From CAXXOK01 sp001604115 (GTDB lineage: Bacteria > Bacillota > Clostridia > Christensenellales > Aristaeellaceae): DNA of 64,000 bases. The stretch covers positions 55,362 to 119,361 of the forward strand of contig JAYFOV010000017.1 in assembly GCA_034928535.1 (NCBI GenBank), written 5' to 3'. Within the stretch, counting starts at the first letter, position 1; every line of letters starts with the position of its first letter. The notes under the pieces were generated by a model. That model had not been told where the DNA came from and searched no databases. It was given only the letters and a program-made list of their open reading frames with translations. The position numbers and the translations under genes are program-made. Positions 7,898-16,791 of this stretch are shown piece after piece.

Positions 7898-9550
7898 ATG
7901 CGCAGAAAGCTATTTTGGAGCCTGGTGGGTTTTTCCTGCACCATCGCGCTGCTGCTCTGCCTGCTGCTCACCGGTGGGATGTACCTGTTTTTTAACCAAC
8001 AGCTGCGCGAGCGCATCGTAGATCAGTCCGATACACTGGTCGCCATGCTGGCAGCGCAACATGACGATGCTTCATTTCTCTCCAGCGGGGTCTATTATGA
8101 CCGTGTCACCCTGGTGGATACCGATGGCACTGTGCTCTTTGACAGCCGCTACGATGCAGTGCAGATGGAAAACCACCTGGATCGGGAGGAGATCGCCAAG
8201 GCGCTGTCCGCCGGAAGCGGTTGGGCAAGCCGCAACAGTGAAACGCTGGGCGAAACCAGCTTCTATTACGCGCGCAAACTGGACAGCGGGCAGGTGCTCC
8301 GCGTATCGGACACGCAAAAAAGCGTGCTTGGCATGCTGTCCGGCACAACGGGCTGGCTGGTGCTGGGCATGCTGCTGTCTTTGGTGCTGGCTGCCATCCT
8401 GGCGCGCCCCATCACCCATGCGTTCATGCGACCGCTCAATCACATCAATCTGGACAGTCCCCTGCAAAGCGATGGTTATGAGGAGCTGGCACCCATGCTG
8501 CGCCGGATGGATGCGCAAAACCGGCGCATCGTTTCCCAGATGGAGCGGCTCAAGCGCCAGCAGGCGGAGCTCAACGCCATTCTTAGCAGCCTAAGGGAAG
8601 GCCTGATCGTCCTGGACGAAGGGCACCGCATCCTGGCCATCAACCCCGCTGCGCGCAGCATATTGGGGGCCGATGCATCGCAGGATCTGATCGGCAAATC
8701 ATTGCCCGAAATCAACCGGCACGAAACGCTCATGAAGCTGCTCAAGGACAACGCCGGCACAGGCGAGCTGGCCCGCAGCGGGCGCATCTACCGTGTATCC
8801 GCCAGCATCGCGGGCGATGGGCTCGGCCTGGTGATGCTCCTGCAGGATGTGACCGAAACCCGCATGGCGGAGCAAAACCGCCAACAGTTCAGCGCCAATG
8901 TGAGCCATGAGCTGCGCACGCCACTGACCACCATCAGCGGGTATGCCGAGCTGCTCCAGACCGGCCTGGCCAAACCGGAGGATACGCCCGCGCTAGCCGG
9001 CAAAATTCACGAGGAAAGCCGCCGCATGCTCTCCCTGATCGAGGACATCATCCGTCTATCCAAACTGGATGAAGGCGCTGTCGGCGAAAAGCAGCCCATC
9101 GACCTGATGCTGCTCAGCCAGAGCTGCGCCAACCAGCTGAGTGAAAACGCCGCTCGCCAGGGTGTGAGCGTGCAGGTGAGCGGGCAAGCCGCCATCGTGC
9201 AGGGCGACCGTACCCTGCTGGAGGAAATGCTGGTGAACCTGATCGACAACGCCATCAAATACAACCGCCGCGGCGGGCAAGTGAGCGTGACCGCCGGCAC
9301 GGAAGGCGGCTGCCCGTTTGTGACGGTAGCGGATACGGGCATGGGCATCCCCGAGCAGGATCAGGATCGGGTGTTTGAACGGTTTTACAGGGTCGACAAA
9401 AGCCGAAGCAAGGAAACGGGAGGCACAGGGCTTGGGCTTTCCATCGTCAAGCATGGCGCCCAGTTGCATGGCGCCGACATTGCGCTGCAAAGCAAATTGG
9501 GGCAAGGCACCGTCGTTCGCTTGAGCTTTCCGGAGCAGCCCGCGCCGTGA
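7898..9550 (+). CDS. phoR: Sensor histidine kinase PhoR
   Basis: A 550-residue membrane kinase. TM1 is at about 10-32, an extracytoplasmic sensor region runs to about 145, and TM2 is at about 150-172. A HAMP-like linker and PAS domain follow (about 215-320, 'LSSLREGLIVLDEGHRILAIN'). HisKA has phosphoacceptor His in 'FSANVSHELRTPLTT', and the HATPase_c domain has N-box 'NLIDNAIKYN', G1 'VADTGMGIPE' and G2 'GGTGLGLSIVK'. The start at 7898 follows GGAGGGCTAGT one base after the response-regulator stop. It is the partner of the preceding regulator. Confidence 0.94.
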   Translation: MRRKLFWSLVGFSCTIALLLCLLLTGGMYLFFNQQLRERIVDQSDTLVAMLAAQHDDASFLSSGVYYDRVTLVDTDGTVLFDSRYDAVQMENHLDREEIAKALSAGSGWASRNSETLGETSFYYARKLDSGQVLRVSDTQKSVLGMLSGTTGWLVLGMLLSLVLAAILARPITHAFMRPLNHINLDSPLQSDGYEELAPMLRRMDAQNRRIVSQMERLKRQQAELNAILSSLREGLIVLDEGHRILAINPAARSILGADASQDLIGKSLPEINRHETLMKLLKDNAGTGELARSGRIYRVSASIAGDGLGLVMLLQDVTETRMAEQNRQQFSANVSHELRTPLTTISGYAELLQTGLAKPEDTPALAGKIHEESRRMLSLIEDIIRLSKLDEGAVGEKQPIDLMLLSQSCANQLSENAARQGVSVQVSGQAAIVQGDRTLLEEMLVNLIDNAIKYNRRGGQVSVTAGTEGGCPFVTVADTGMGIPEQDQDRVFERFYRVDKSRSKETGGTGLGLSIVKHGAQLHGADIALQSKLGQGTVVRLSFPEQPAP

Positions 9551-9572
9551 ACTGATCCACAAATCCATCCGG

Positions 9573-9606
9573 CAACGCCGCTACCGCTGTGCGCGGGGGC
9601 GGCGTT
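9573..9606 (+). terminator. Terminator after phoR
   Basis: Stem AACGCCGC / GCGGCGTT with a 17-18-nt loop, ending in TT. It closes the pst-pho operon. The T-tract is short, so efficiency is uncertain. Confidence 0.6.
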
Positions 9607-9686
9607 TGCAGCCTTGAAAGTGATTGCTGGGCAACACATCCCCCGCAAAATCTATGCCTTGCCGTGCAAATAAGGCACAAATGTGC

Positions 9687-9692
9687 TATAAT
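9687..9692 (+). promoter_or_regulatory. -10 element for the CorC/HlyC-type gene
   Basis: A perfect TATAAT with only a weak -35 (GTGCAA, 17 bp upstream). It lies 58 bp before the TTG start of the next gene. Confidence 0.5.
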
Positions 9693-9749
9693 ACCAGCTA
9701 TCGGCCACATGACGTCGATGCAACGCATTCTACTAAGGAGGGTATTTCT

Positions 9750-11096
9750 TTGGACGACCCGATAGGCGGTCAATTACTGGTTCAGTTTTTCCTGATTCTC
9801 ATCAACGCATTCTTTGCGGCAACGGAAATCGCCGTGATAAGCCTCAACGAAAACAAATTGCGCAAGCAGGCCGAGGAAGGCGACATTAAGGCGGCGGCGA
9901 TGCTCAAGCTCGCCACATCCCCCAATGATTTCCTTTCCACGATCCAGGTCTGCATTACCCTGAGCGGCTTTCTGGCCAGCGCCTTTGCGGCGGATTCGTT
10001 CGCCACGCGACTCTCGCAGGCACTGGTGGCGGGCGGCTTTACGCTTATTTCTCCGGAGGCGCTCAACACACTTTGCGTGATACTGATCACGATCATCCTG
10101 AGCTACTTTACATTGGTGCTGGGCGAGCTGACGCCCAAGCGCATCGCCATGCAAAACCCCGACAAAATCGCCCGTTTCAGCGCCGGGGTCATCACCGTGG
10201 TGCAAAAGCTGTTCCGCCCTGTGGTCTGGTTGCTTTCCAAGAGCACCAATGCCATGCTGCGCCTTTTCCGCATCAACCCCAATGCGGAAGGCGGCCAAGT
10301 GACGGAAGAAGAGATCCGCATGATGGTGGATATCGGCGGCGCCAGTGGCACCATCCAGCAGGATGAGCGCACCATGATCGAAAACATATTCGAGTTCAAC
10401 AACACCACGGCAGAATCCCTGATGATCCACCGGATGGATGTAGTGGCCATACAAGCGGAAGATACCTTTGAGGACATTCTCGACACCATTCGCGAATCAG
10501 GCCTCAGCCGTTTTCCTGTGTATGATGAGGATATCGACGATATCGTTGGCGTTTTGAACACGCGTGATTTTCTGCTCAATGCGCAGATCCAGACCCCCAA
10601 GACCCTGCGGGAGCTGCTGCGCCCCGCCTATCTGGTGCCGGAAAGCGTTCAAGCGGACGCGCTGTTTCGGGATATGCAAAAACGTAAAGTGCACATGGCC
10701 ATCGTTGTGGATGAATACGGCGGCATGAGCGGCATCGTGACCATGGAAGATTTGTTGGAAGAAATCGTCGGCAATATCTATGATGAGTTTGACCCGGCCG
10801 AAGAAAGCGAAATCGTCCAGCTGGAGGATAACCTATGGCGTTGCTCAGGCACCGTCGATTTGGAGACGCTATCCGATACGCTGGACATCGACCTGCCGCT
10901 GGATGAGGAGTATGACACACTGGGCGGGCTGGTATTCAGTTGTTTTACCGCCATCCCGGACGATGGCTCCCATCCTGTGGTGGAAGCCTACGGCCTGCGC
11001 ATCGAAGTGGAAGAAGTGAGCGAGCACCGGGTAGAATCGGCACTGGTGAGCAAAATCGTCCCTGACGCCGCACCGGAACCCGCCGAGGAAAACTAA
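9750..11096 (+). CDS. CorC/HlyC-type CNNM membrane protein with CBS pair
   Basis: A 448-residue protein of the hemolysin-C/CorC family: an N-terminal DUF21/CNNM membrane domain (about 1-190; 'NAFFAATEIAVISLNENKLRKQAEEG', 'LSTIQVCITLSGFLASAF', 'LVLGELTPKRIAM'), two CBS domains (about 205-330; 'MIHRMDVVAIQ', 'VVDEYGGMSGIVTMEDLLEEIVG') and a C-terminal transporter-associated domain (about 345-435). Members are implicated in Mg2+ or Co2+ efflux. The start is TTG 9750, because AAGGAGGG lies at ideal spacing and the upstream in-frame extension is not protein-like. The stop overlaps the next ATG. Confidence 0.9.
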   Translation: MDDPIGGQLLVQFFLILINAFFAATEIAVISLNENKLRKQAEEGDIKAAAMLKLATSPNDFLSTIQVCITLSGFLASAFAADSFATRLSQALVAGGFTLISPEALNTLCVILITIILSYFTLVLGELTPKRIAMQNPDKIARFSAGVITVVQKLFRPVVWLLSKSTNAMLRLFRINPNAEGGQVTEEEIRMMVDIGGASGTIQQDERTMIENIFEFNNTTAESLMIHRMDVVAIQAEDTFEDILDTIRESGLSRFPVYDEDIDDIVGVLNTRDFLLNAQIQTPKTLRELLRPAYLVPESVQADALFRDMQKRKVHMAIVVDEYGGMSGIVTMEDLLEEIVGNIYDEFDPAEESEIVQLEDNLWRCSGTVDLETLSDTLDIDLPLDEEYDTLGGLVFSCFTAIPDDGSHPVVEAYGLRIEVEEVSEHRVESALVSKIVPDAAPEPAEEN

Positions 11097-11767
11097 TGGC
11101 GGAGCACGCAGCCCGCTTGCACCTGATCTGGGATTTTGACGGAACGCTGTATGACTCCTACCCGCTCATGGCCGCGCAGCTAACGCAGGCGCTGGCTGAG
11201 TTTGGTATTGTGGAACAGCCGCAGGCCGTCTATGCCCTCATCAAGCGCACGATGTACCACGGCATATGCACACTGGCACAGCGCCATGCGCTGGATAGAC
11301 AGGCTTTGGCTGCCGCAGTGCAGCGGCAGCAACGCAAGCCATCCGTTTTCCCGCCCATGGAGGGACTGGCCGCTTGCCTGGCCGATACCGCCGCCTTAGG
11401 TTGCCGCCACTACCTGTTTACCCACCGCGACCGCAGTGCGCTGAAGCAGCTCGCTGCAGACGGCCTTGCGCATTGGTTCACAGATGCCGTGACCCGCGAA
11501 ACCGGCTTTGCAGACAAACCGTCTCCGCAGGCCATTCTCGCCTTGATGGACAGGCATCATTTCTCGCCTTCGCAAACCGTCATGATCGGGGATCGGGATC
11601 TGGACATCCTGTCCGGTGCCGCGGCCGGTGCGCGCGGCATCCTGCTGGATCCGCAAGGGTTTTACCCTACGTTGGCAGCCACATGGCGCGTGCAGCGCCT
11701 GGCCCAAATTCCAGATCTCCTCCGCACGCTGCCGCAAGGCGATCCTGCTGCGCCTTTGCAGGTATAA
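11096..11767 (+). CDS. HAD-superfamily hydrolase (phosphatase-like)
   Basis: A 223-residue HAD hydrolase. Motif I is D13-F-D15-G-T with the nucleophile and acid/base aspartates, the Thr/Ser motif is near 'YLFTHRD', the conserved Lys is in 'ADKPSPQAI', and motif IV is 'MIGDRDLDILSGAAAGARG'. A helical cap lies between motifs I and II, as in phosphoglycolate-phosphatase-like enzymes. The substrate is unknown. It is translationally coupled (TAATG) to the preceding CorC-type gene and followed by a strong terminator. Confidence 0.85.
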   Translation: MAEHAARLHLIWDFDGTLYDSYPLMAAQLTQALAEFGIVEQPQAVYALIKRTMYHGICTLAQRHALDRQALAAAVQRQQRKPSVFPPMEGLAACLADTAALGCRHYLFTHRDRSALKQLAADGLAHWFTDAVTRETGFADKPSPQAILALMDRHHFSPSQTVMIGDRDLDILSGAAAGARGILLDPQGFYPTLAATWRVQRLAQIPDLLRTLPQGDPAAPLQV

Positions 11768-11795
11768 GCAGCCATGGTGCAGCCCCTGATGTAGC

Positions 11796-11833
11796 AAAGC
11801 GAGCCCGGCGATGTTAATCGCCGGGCTCGCTTT
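11796..11833. terminator. Strong terminator after the HAD gene
   Basis: AAAGCGAGCCCGGCGAT, GTTA loop, then the exact complement ending in TTT; a 17-bp perfect stem. Confidence 0.88.
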
Positions 11834-11871
11834 GGCAAAATGTATGCGCCAGGGAATACGTTTGCCCCTAG

Positions 11872-11950
11872 CCACCAAGGGGTTTCGCCCTTTGGAAACC
11901 TGACAAAGAGTTTCGCCCTTTCCCCTTTGGGGATGTTTTAGGCGCATGAT
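11872..11950. repeat. ~78-bp intergenic repeat, copy 1
   Basis: It begins CCACCAAGGGGTTTCGCCC and ends TTTTAGGCGCATGAT. It matches copy 2 (12029-12106) along its whole length, most strongly in TTTGGAAACCTGAC and TTAGGCGCATGAT. There is internal symmetry (GTTTCGCCCTTTGG / TTTCGCCCTTTCCCC). The sequence between the copies (11951-12028) shows nothing recognisable. Confidence 0.7.
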
Positions 11951-12028
11951 TTTCGAAGCGTATGCTGGGCTCTTGTAGCACGATGCTTGGGCAGCGTGGC
12001 ATTTCTGCTATATTTCGGGCGGAGCCCA

Positions 12029-12106
12029 CCACCAAAGGGTTTCACACTTTGGAAACCTGACTAGGGCTTCCGCCCTCGACCCTTTGAGTTGTCTTAGGCG
12101 CATGAT
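12029..12106. repeat. ~78-bp intergenic repeat, copy 2
   Basis: Same orientation as copy 1, with start points 157 bp apart. Conserved blocks are CCACCAA-GGGTTTC, CTTTGGAAACCTGAC and CTTAGGCGCATGAT; the middle is diverged. It lies just downstream of the sdaAA stop. Confidence 0.7.
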
Positions 12107-12171
12107 GTCCAACTCCTCTGCAGGGATCCCGTTACGCCATGCGTGCGCATGACGCGATGCGCATCCTTTGC

Positions 12172-13011
12172 TTATCCTCTGCCACACATGCTGGCGCACG
12201 CTGCGCAGCCGCCTTCGCCGGTTTCCCGGAGAGTCTGGGGCATCGCATCGCCGATATCCTTCATGGCGGCAATGACCTCATCGCAGGGAATGGGGCAGGC
12301 AACGCCTGCCATCGCCATGCCCGCAGCAGCCAAAGCCTGCGCTGCACCGCCGACATTGCGGTACACGCAGGGGATCTCCACCAATCCATGCACCGGATCG
12401 CATACCAGCCCCAGGGAATTCATCAAAGCAAAAGCGCAGGCGTCGGCAGCTTGCCGGGGCGTGCCGCCATAGAGCTGGCACAGCGCAGCCGCAGCCATGC
12501 CGGCCGCCGCGCCACACTCCGCCTGGCAGCCGCCTTCTGCACCACTGATGGTTGCTTGTGTGGCAATCACACGCCCAATGGCGGCTGCGCAAAAGAGCGC
12601 CTCCACCAACGCATCATCCCCAAACCCTTGTTCTTCCTGCACCGCAAACAGCACACCGGGCAAGATGCCGCAGCTGCCCGCCGTTGGCGCTGCTACGATT
12701 TTTCCCATGCAGGCATTGCTCTCGGCAACGGCCATGGCATAGGCGCAGGCCTTGCCCATCAGCCCAAGGCGTGCCAGATGCTCCGGCCGGTTCATGCGGG
12801 CTGCCTGCCCGCCAACCTTGCCGGAAACCGAGCGAAGCTCGGGCGCAAGCCCGTCCTGAATGCTTTGCCGCATCACGTTCAGGGTATGATGCATACGCGC
12901 GCGTACCTTTCCATCCGGCACACCGTCCTCGGCCGCTTGCCATGCGATGGCCGCAGCACCAATGCTGCCAAGCCCCTGTGCCTCGGCAATGATTTCCGCG
13001 ATGGTTTGCAT
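12172..13011 (-). CDS. sdaAA: L-serine dehydratase, alpha chain
   Basis: A 279-residue catalytic subunit of the iron-sulfur L-serine ammonia-lyase (L-serine to pyruvate plus ammonia). Conserved features include 'AAPTAGSCGILPGVL', the cysteine-containing 'SGAEGGCQAECGAAAGMAAAALCQLYGG' and 'LGLVCDPVHGLVEIPCVYRN'; these cysteines are the candidate 4Fe-4S ligands. The start at 13011 is preferred over an ATG nine bases upstream because it is better spaced from GGAAGGA. It is the third gene of the yigZ-sdaAB-sdaAA set on this strand, 46 bases after sdaAB. Confidence 0.93.
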   Translation of the reverse strand: MQTIAEIIAEAQGLGSIGAAAIAWQAAEDGVPDGKVRARMHHTLNVMRQSIQDGLAPELRSVSGKVGGQAARMNRPEHLARLGLMGKACAYAMAVAESNACMGKIVAAPTAGSCGILPGVLFAVQEEQGFGDDALVEALFCAAAIGRVIATQATISGAEGGCQAECGAAAGMAAAALCQLYGGTPRQAADACAFALMNSLGLVCDPVHGLVEIPCVYRNVGGAAQALAAAGMAMAGVACPIPCDEVIAAMKDIGDAMPQTLRETGEGGCAACASMCGRG

Positions 13012-13057
13012 TGTTTCCATTCCTTCCCCATGTTGGCCATGTGCTCGGCCTTTTGCC

Positions 13058-13732
13058 TTACAGTTCCTTGCCGCTGCGCGCAGGCAAATACGCCACCCGG
13101 TATACATCCGGCAGGGCAGCTAATGCCTGCACCAGCGAATCCTGCACGCCGCCATCCAGCTCCAGTGACACCATGGCTTGCCCGCCTGCTTTGGCGCGGC
13201 TCACGCGCATGGTCGCAATGTTGATGCCCCCCGCCGCAACCGCCCCGCTGATGCGCGCGATCATCCCCGGCGTGTCCAGATAGGAGAGCACCAAGGTGTT
13301 GGCATGTCCGGTGATGGCTGTTTCCAGCCCGTCCACTGCCTGCACAATGATTTCCCCGCCGCCCACGGAGGCCGCTTGCATGTTAACCACGCGCCCGCTC
13401 TTGCCTGTGACCGCCATCACCACGGTGTTGGGGTGCGCGCCGCGCAGGCGTGCATTGTAAAATACCGCGTCCATGCCCGCCTGTTTGGCCAGCGAAAGGC
13501 TCTCCCGGAGGCGGATGTCATCCACCTCCATGCCCAACAGCCCGCCAATCAGCGCCCGATCCGTTCCATGCCCCTGATACGTTTTCTGAAACGATCCCCA
13601 CAGGCCGATGCGCACCGCCACCGGCTCATCCCCCAGCAGAAGGCGCGCCATCTTGCGGATGCGCGCCGCGCCCGCCGTGTGGGAAGAGCTGGGGCCGATC
13701 ATCACTGGGCCAATGATATCAAACATGTCCAT
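13058..13732 (-). CDS. sdaAB: L-serine dehydratase, beta chain
   Basis: A 224-residue partner subunit of the two-chain, clostridial-type L-serine dehydratase. GPSSSHT at residues 13-19 is the family signature, and the C-terminal ~75 residues form an ACT domain ('LVLSYLDTPGMIARISGAVAAGGINIATMRVSR'). AGGAGGG lies nine bases before the ATG at 13732; a longer in-frame opening upstream is antisense-like and basic. It begins four bases after the yigZ stop. Confidence 0.93.
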   Translation of the reverse strand: MDMFDIIGPVMIGPSSSHTAGAARIRKMARLLLGDEPVAVRIGLWGSFQKTYQGHGTDRALIGGLLGMEVDDIRLRESLSLAKQAGMDAVFYNARLRGAHPNTVVMAVTGKSGRVVNMQAASVGGGEIIVQAVDGLETAITGHANTLVLSYLDTPGMIARISGAVAAGGINIATMRVSRAKAGGQAMVSLELDGGVQDSLVQALAALPDVYRVAYLPARSGKEL

Positions 13733-13736
13733 TCTA

Positions 13737-14387
13737 TCATCCCTCCTGCGGCGTGGCCGCCTCCTCCCAGGCGAGGTAATCCTCCCCGTCCAGCAGGCTT
13801 TCAATGCGCCCATCAGTCACGCGGGCCAACTCTGCCTGCACACGCTCACCATCCTCGCTGCGGCACAGGAGCGTAAAGTTGACTGTTGCCGCATACTCCG
13901 TTTCCACCAGTTGCACCGGAAGTGCTTTGAGCGTATGCTGCACTCGATCCCACAGGGGGTATGCCACCTCATGGAGCCAGCGCTGCGTCGGCAGCATATC
14001 GCAAACGCCGGCCGCTGCCAACGCAAGCGCACAACTGTGGCTGTACGCCCGCACCAGGCCGCCCGCGCCCAGCAAAATACCGCCGAAATAGCGCGTGACC
14101 ACCACAGCGCAGTTGACCACCCCGCGCGCCTTCAGTACCTCCATCATCGGCAGCCCTGCGGTGCCGCCGGGCTCGCCATCATCGCTGTAACGCATGATGC
14201 CCGCGTTTTGCCCAAGAATGTAGGCATAGCAGTTGTGGGTGGCCGTGCGGTGCTCGCTGCGCACCTGCTCCAAAAAACGAAGGGCTTCCTCCACGGTGGT
14301 CACAGGGGCGGCGCGTCCGATGAAACGACTCTTTTGGATGCTGTATTCCTCGGCGGCTTCCTTGAGGAGCGTTTTGTATGGTTTCAC
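13737..14387 (-). CDS. yigZ: YigZ/IMPACT family protein
   Basis: A 216-residue protein of the YigZ/UPF0029 (IMPACT) family. The N-terminal domain carries 'EYSIQKSRFIG', 'HNCYAYILG', 'YSDDGEPGGTAGLPMMEVL' and 'VVVTRYFGGILLGAGGLVRAYS', all diagnostic. The C-terminal DUF1949 domain spans about 140-205. The start is GTG at 14387 with GGGAGGG eight bases upstream; a much longer in-frame opening across ruvC is an antisense artefact. The exact role in bacteria is unsettled (a link to translation or stress has been proposed for the family). Confidence 0.9.
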   Translation of the reverse strand: MKPYKTLLKEAAEEYSIQKSRFIGRAAPVTTVEEALRFLEQVRSEHRTATHNCYAYILGQNAGIMRYSDDGEPGGTAGLPMMEVLKARGVVNCAVVVTRYFGGILLGAGGLVRAYSHSCALALAAAGVCDMLPTQRWLHEVAYPLWDRVQHTLKALPVQLVETEYAATVNFTLLCRSEDGERVQAELARVTDGRIESLLDGEDYLAWEEAATPQEG

Positions 14388-14444
14388 GCGTATCCCTCCC
14401 CGCTTTGGCCGCAAAATTGGGCGCCGCAAGGCATACCCACAAAC

Positions 14445-14473
14445 ATTATACAGCACGCTGGCGCACCGTGCAA
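14445..14473 (-). promoter_or_regulatory. Promoter of yigZ-sdaAB-sdaAA
   Basis: Minus strand TTGCAC (14468-14473), 17-bp spacer, TATAAT (14445-14450), about 60 bp before the yigZ start. Confidence 0.75.
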
Positions 14474-14499
14474 CGCAATGAACATCTGTTCGCAAAACA

Positions 14500-14528
14500 T
14501 TGACAAACGGTGTCTGCCACCGTATGAT
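14500..14528 (+). promoter_or_regulatory. Promoter of ruvC operon
   Basis: TTGACA (14500-14505), 17-bp spacer, TATGAT (14523-14528), followed by GGAGG and the ruvC ATG. The transcript leader is only ~20 bases. Confidence 0.85.
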
Positions 14529-14555
14529 AAAGGGTGTTTGCAAAGGAGGTTTCCC

Positions 14556-15050
14556 ATGATCGTGCTGGGCATAGACCCCGGTCTGGCAACGCTTGGCTGG
14601 GGCGTGATCGAGTCCGGTGGCGGCAAGCAAAAGCCGCTGGGCTATGGATGCATCCTGACCTCGCCGGAGCAGTCCCTCCCCAACCGCCTGCTGGCCATCC
14701 AGCAGGACATGGCGGCATTGCTCGCCCAGTACCAACCCGATGAGATCGCCTTTGAGGAACTGTTTTTTGCGCGCAATGTGACCACGGCGCTTACCGTGGG
14801 CGCGGCACGCGGCGTGAGTGTGGCTGTATGCGCCGCCTACAGCGGCAAACTGTACGAGTATACCCCCATGCAGGTCAAACAGGCCATTACCGGCTACGGA
14901 AAGGCAGAAAAGCGTCAGGTGCAGGAAATGGTCAAGCTTCTGCTGCACATGGATGCCATCGTCCGCCCGGACGATGCGGCGGACGCGCTGGCCATCGCGC
15001 TCACACATGCAGCCACAGGCGTGGCGCGGCAACAGTTTTTGATGAAATGA
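14556..15050 (+). CDS. ruvC: Holliday-junction endonuclease RuvC
   Basis: A 164-residue resolvase that cuts Holliday junctions in homologous recombination. Catalytic acids are visible: D7 in 'LGIDPGLATLGWGV', Glu in 'IAFEELFF', and the paired aspartates of 'RPDDAADALAIALTHA' near the C-terminus. The start at 14556 follows GGAGGTTTCCC. It is the first gene of a ruvC-ruvA-ruvB-queA run, typical of Clostridia. Confidence 0.96.
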   Translation: MIVLGIDPGLATLGWGVIESGGGKQKPLGYGCILTSPEQSLPNRLLAIQQDMAALLAQYQPDEIAFEELFFARNVTTALTVGAARGVSVAVCAAYSGKLYEYTPMQVKQAITGYGKAEKRQVQEMVKLLLHMDAIVRPDDAADALAIALTHAATGVARQQFLMK

Positions 15051-15059
15051 GGGCATGCT

Positions 15060-15677
15060 ATGATCGCATTGGTCGAAGGCACCGTTGTGGAAAAAGGACC
15101 CGGCGAAGTGATCCTGCTGGCGGGCGGCATCGGCCTTAAGGTGCTTTGCAGCGTCAATACGCTCACGGCTGTGCCCGCCGTGGATCATTCCTGCCGCCTG
15201 TTCACGCATTTCAGCGTGCGGGAGGATGCGATGGATCTCTACGGCTTCATCACTCGCGAAGAGCGGGACATTTTTCGGCACTTGATTTCGGTCACCGGCA
15301 TTGGCCCCAAGGGCGCGCTCAGCGTGCTGGGCAGCCTGCCTATCAGCGATCTTCGCCTGGCGATCCTGACCGGGGATGTGGGCATGCTCAGCCGGGCGCC
15401 GGGCATCGGTAAAAAAACCGCGCAGCGCATCGCCCTGGAGCTCAAGGACAAGCTCACCAAAGATGCGCTGGATGGTGGGCTGGCGCTGGAGGATATGCCC
15501 TTCACCGACAGTGAAGCCCCGGCGCAGGATGCCCTGGGCGAGGCCTTGCAAGCCCTGAAGGCGCTTGGCTATTCCCCGCAGGAAGCAACCGCCGCCCTCA
15601 AAGGCGCCAAAGGACAGGCACAAACCGCTGACGAGCTCATTCGCCTTGCCCTGCGCAACATGGCGCAAAAGCTTTGA
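15060..15677 (+). CDS. ruvA: Holliday-junction DNA helicase subunit RuvA
   Basis: A 205-residue junction-binding subunit. Domain I is an OB fold (1-~65), domain II has two helix-hairpin-helix motifs ('ISVTGIGPKGALSVLG', 'APGIGKKTAQRIALELKDK'), and the C-terminal domain III (about 155-205, 'ALKALGYSPQEATAAL') contacts RuvB. The ribosome site is modest (GAGGG). It starts nine bases after ruvC. Confidence 0.96.
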   Translation: MIALVEGTVVEKGPGEVILLAGGIGLKVLCSVNTLTAVPAVDHSCRLFTHFSVREDAMDLYGFITREERDIFRHLISVTGIGPKGALSVLGSLPISDLRLAILTGDVGMLSRAPGIGKKTAQRIALELKDKLTKDALDGGLALEDMPFTDSEAPAQDALGEALQALKALGYSPQEATAALKGAKGQAQTADELIRLALRNMAQKL

Positions 15678-15732
15678 CCGCCTGCCGGGGAGTCTGCCTT
15701 ACCCCATGCAGCCATGAAAAAGGAGTTCACCT

Positions 15733-16776
15733 ATGCCAAATGACGAGCGTCTGATCACAACCGGGTTTCGCGAGGGGGAGGATGAACAGGAGCAAAGCCT
15801 TCGCCCCAAGCAGCTCCGGGATTATGTGGGGCAGGAGCCCATCAAGCAAAACCTGCGCATTTCCATCGAGGCGGCGCTGGGGCGGCGCGAGGCGCTGGAC
15901 CATCTGCTGCTCTACGGCCCTCCCGGCCTGGGCAAGACCACGCTGGCAGGGATCATTGCCGCCGAAATGGGGCAGAACATCCGCATCACCAGCGGCCCAG
16001 CGATCGACCGCCCCGGGGATTTGGCCAGCATACTGACCAACCTGAGCGATGGGGATGTTCTCTTTATTGATGAGATCCATCGCCTGAGCCGCTCCGTGGA
16101 GGAGGTTCTGTATCCCGCCATGGAGGATTATGCGCTGGACATCATGATCGGCAAAGGCCCTACGGCGCGCAGCATCCGTCTGGATCTGCCGCGCTTCACG
16201 CTGGTGGGCGCCACCACGCGCGCCGGGTTGCTCTCCGCGCCGCTGCGTGACCGTTTTGGCCTGCTGTTCCGGCTGGAGATGTACACGCCGCAGGAGCTGG
16301 CGACCATCCTGCGCCGCAACGCGGGCATCCTGCATGTGGCTGCCGATGAGGATGGCATTATGGAAATCGCCGGGCGCAGCCGGGGCACGCCCCGCATTGC
16401 CAACCGCATGCTGCGCCGCGTGCGGGATTTTGCGCAGATCCGTGCGGATGGCTGCATTACCAGCACCATCGCCCATCAAGCGCTGGATATGCTGGATGTA
16501 GACAACCTGGGGCTTGACAAGGTGGATCGAACCATGCTGACCACCATGATGGACAAGTTTGCCGGGGGGCCGGTAGGGCTGGATACCCTGAGTGCCATGA
16601 CCGGAGAAGATGCCGCCACCATTGAAGATGTGTATGAACCCTACCTTATGCAGCTCGGCTTCCTGATGCGCACCCCGCGTGGGCGCATCGTACTGCCCGC
16701 CGCCTATGAGCATCTGGGGCGCAAGCCCCTCACCCCGCCGGAGGATGCAGATGCCTCCCAACAATTGAAATTTTGA
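15733..16776 (+). CDS. ruvB: Holliday-junction branch-migration ATPase RuvB
   Basis: A 347-residue AAA+ motor. Walker A GPPGLGKT is at 62-69, Walker B is 'LFIDEIHRL', sensor I lies in 'LVGATTRAGLLSAPLRDRFG', the arginine finger/sensor 2 region is 'SRGTPRIANRMLRRVRDFA', and a C-terminal winged helix ends with 'YLMQLGFLMRTPRGR'. The start is preceded by AAAGGAG. It works with RuvA on junctions that RuvC then resolves. Confidence 0.97.
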   Translation: MPNDERLITTGFREGEDEQEQSLRPKQLRDYVGQEPIKQNLRISIEAALGRREALDHLLLYGPPGLGKTTLAGIIAAEMGQNIRITSGPAIDRPGDLASILTNLSDGDVLFIDEIHRLSRSVEEVLYPAMEDYALDIMIGKGPTARSIRLDLPRFTLVGATTRAGLLSAPLRDRFGLLFRLEMYTPQELATILRRNAGILHVAADEDGIMEIAGRSRGTPRIANRMLRRVRDFAQIRADGCITSTIAHQALDMLDVDNLGLDKVDRTMLTTMMDKFAGGPVGLDTLSAMTGEDAATIEDVYEPYLMQLGFLMRTPRGRIVLPAAYEHLGRKPLTPPEDADASQQLKF

Positions 16777-16791
16777 CAGGAGCATATTGTT

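Noticed and set aside
14388..15668. N-terminal extension of yigZ across ruvC and ruvA (643-residue frame)
   Set aside because: The extra part is antisense to ruvC/ruvA, and a GTG with an ideal ribosome site and conserved N-terminus exists at 14387.
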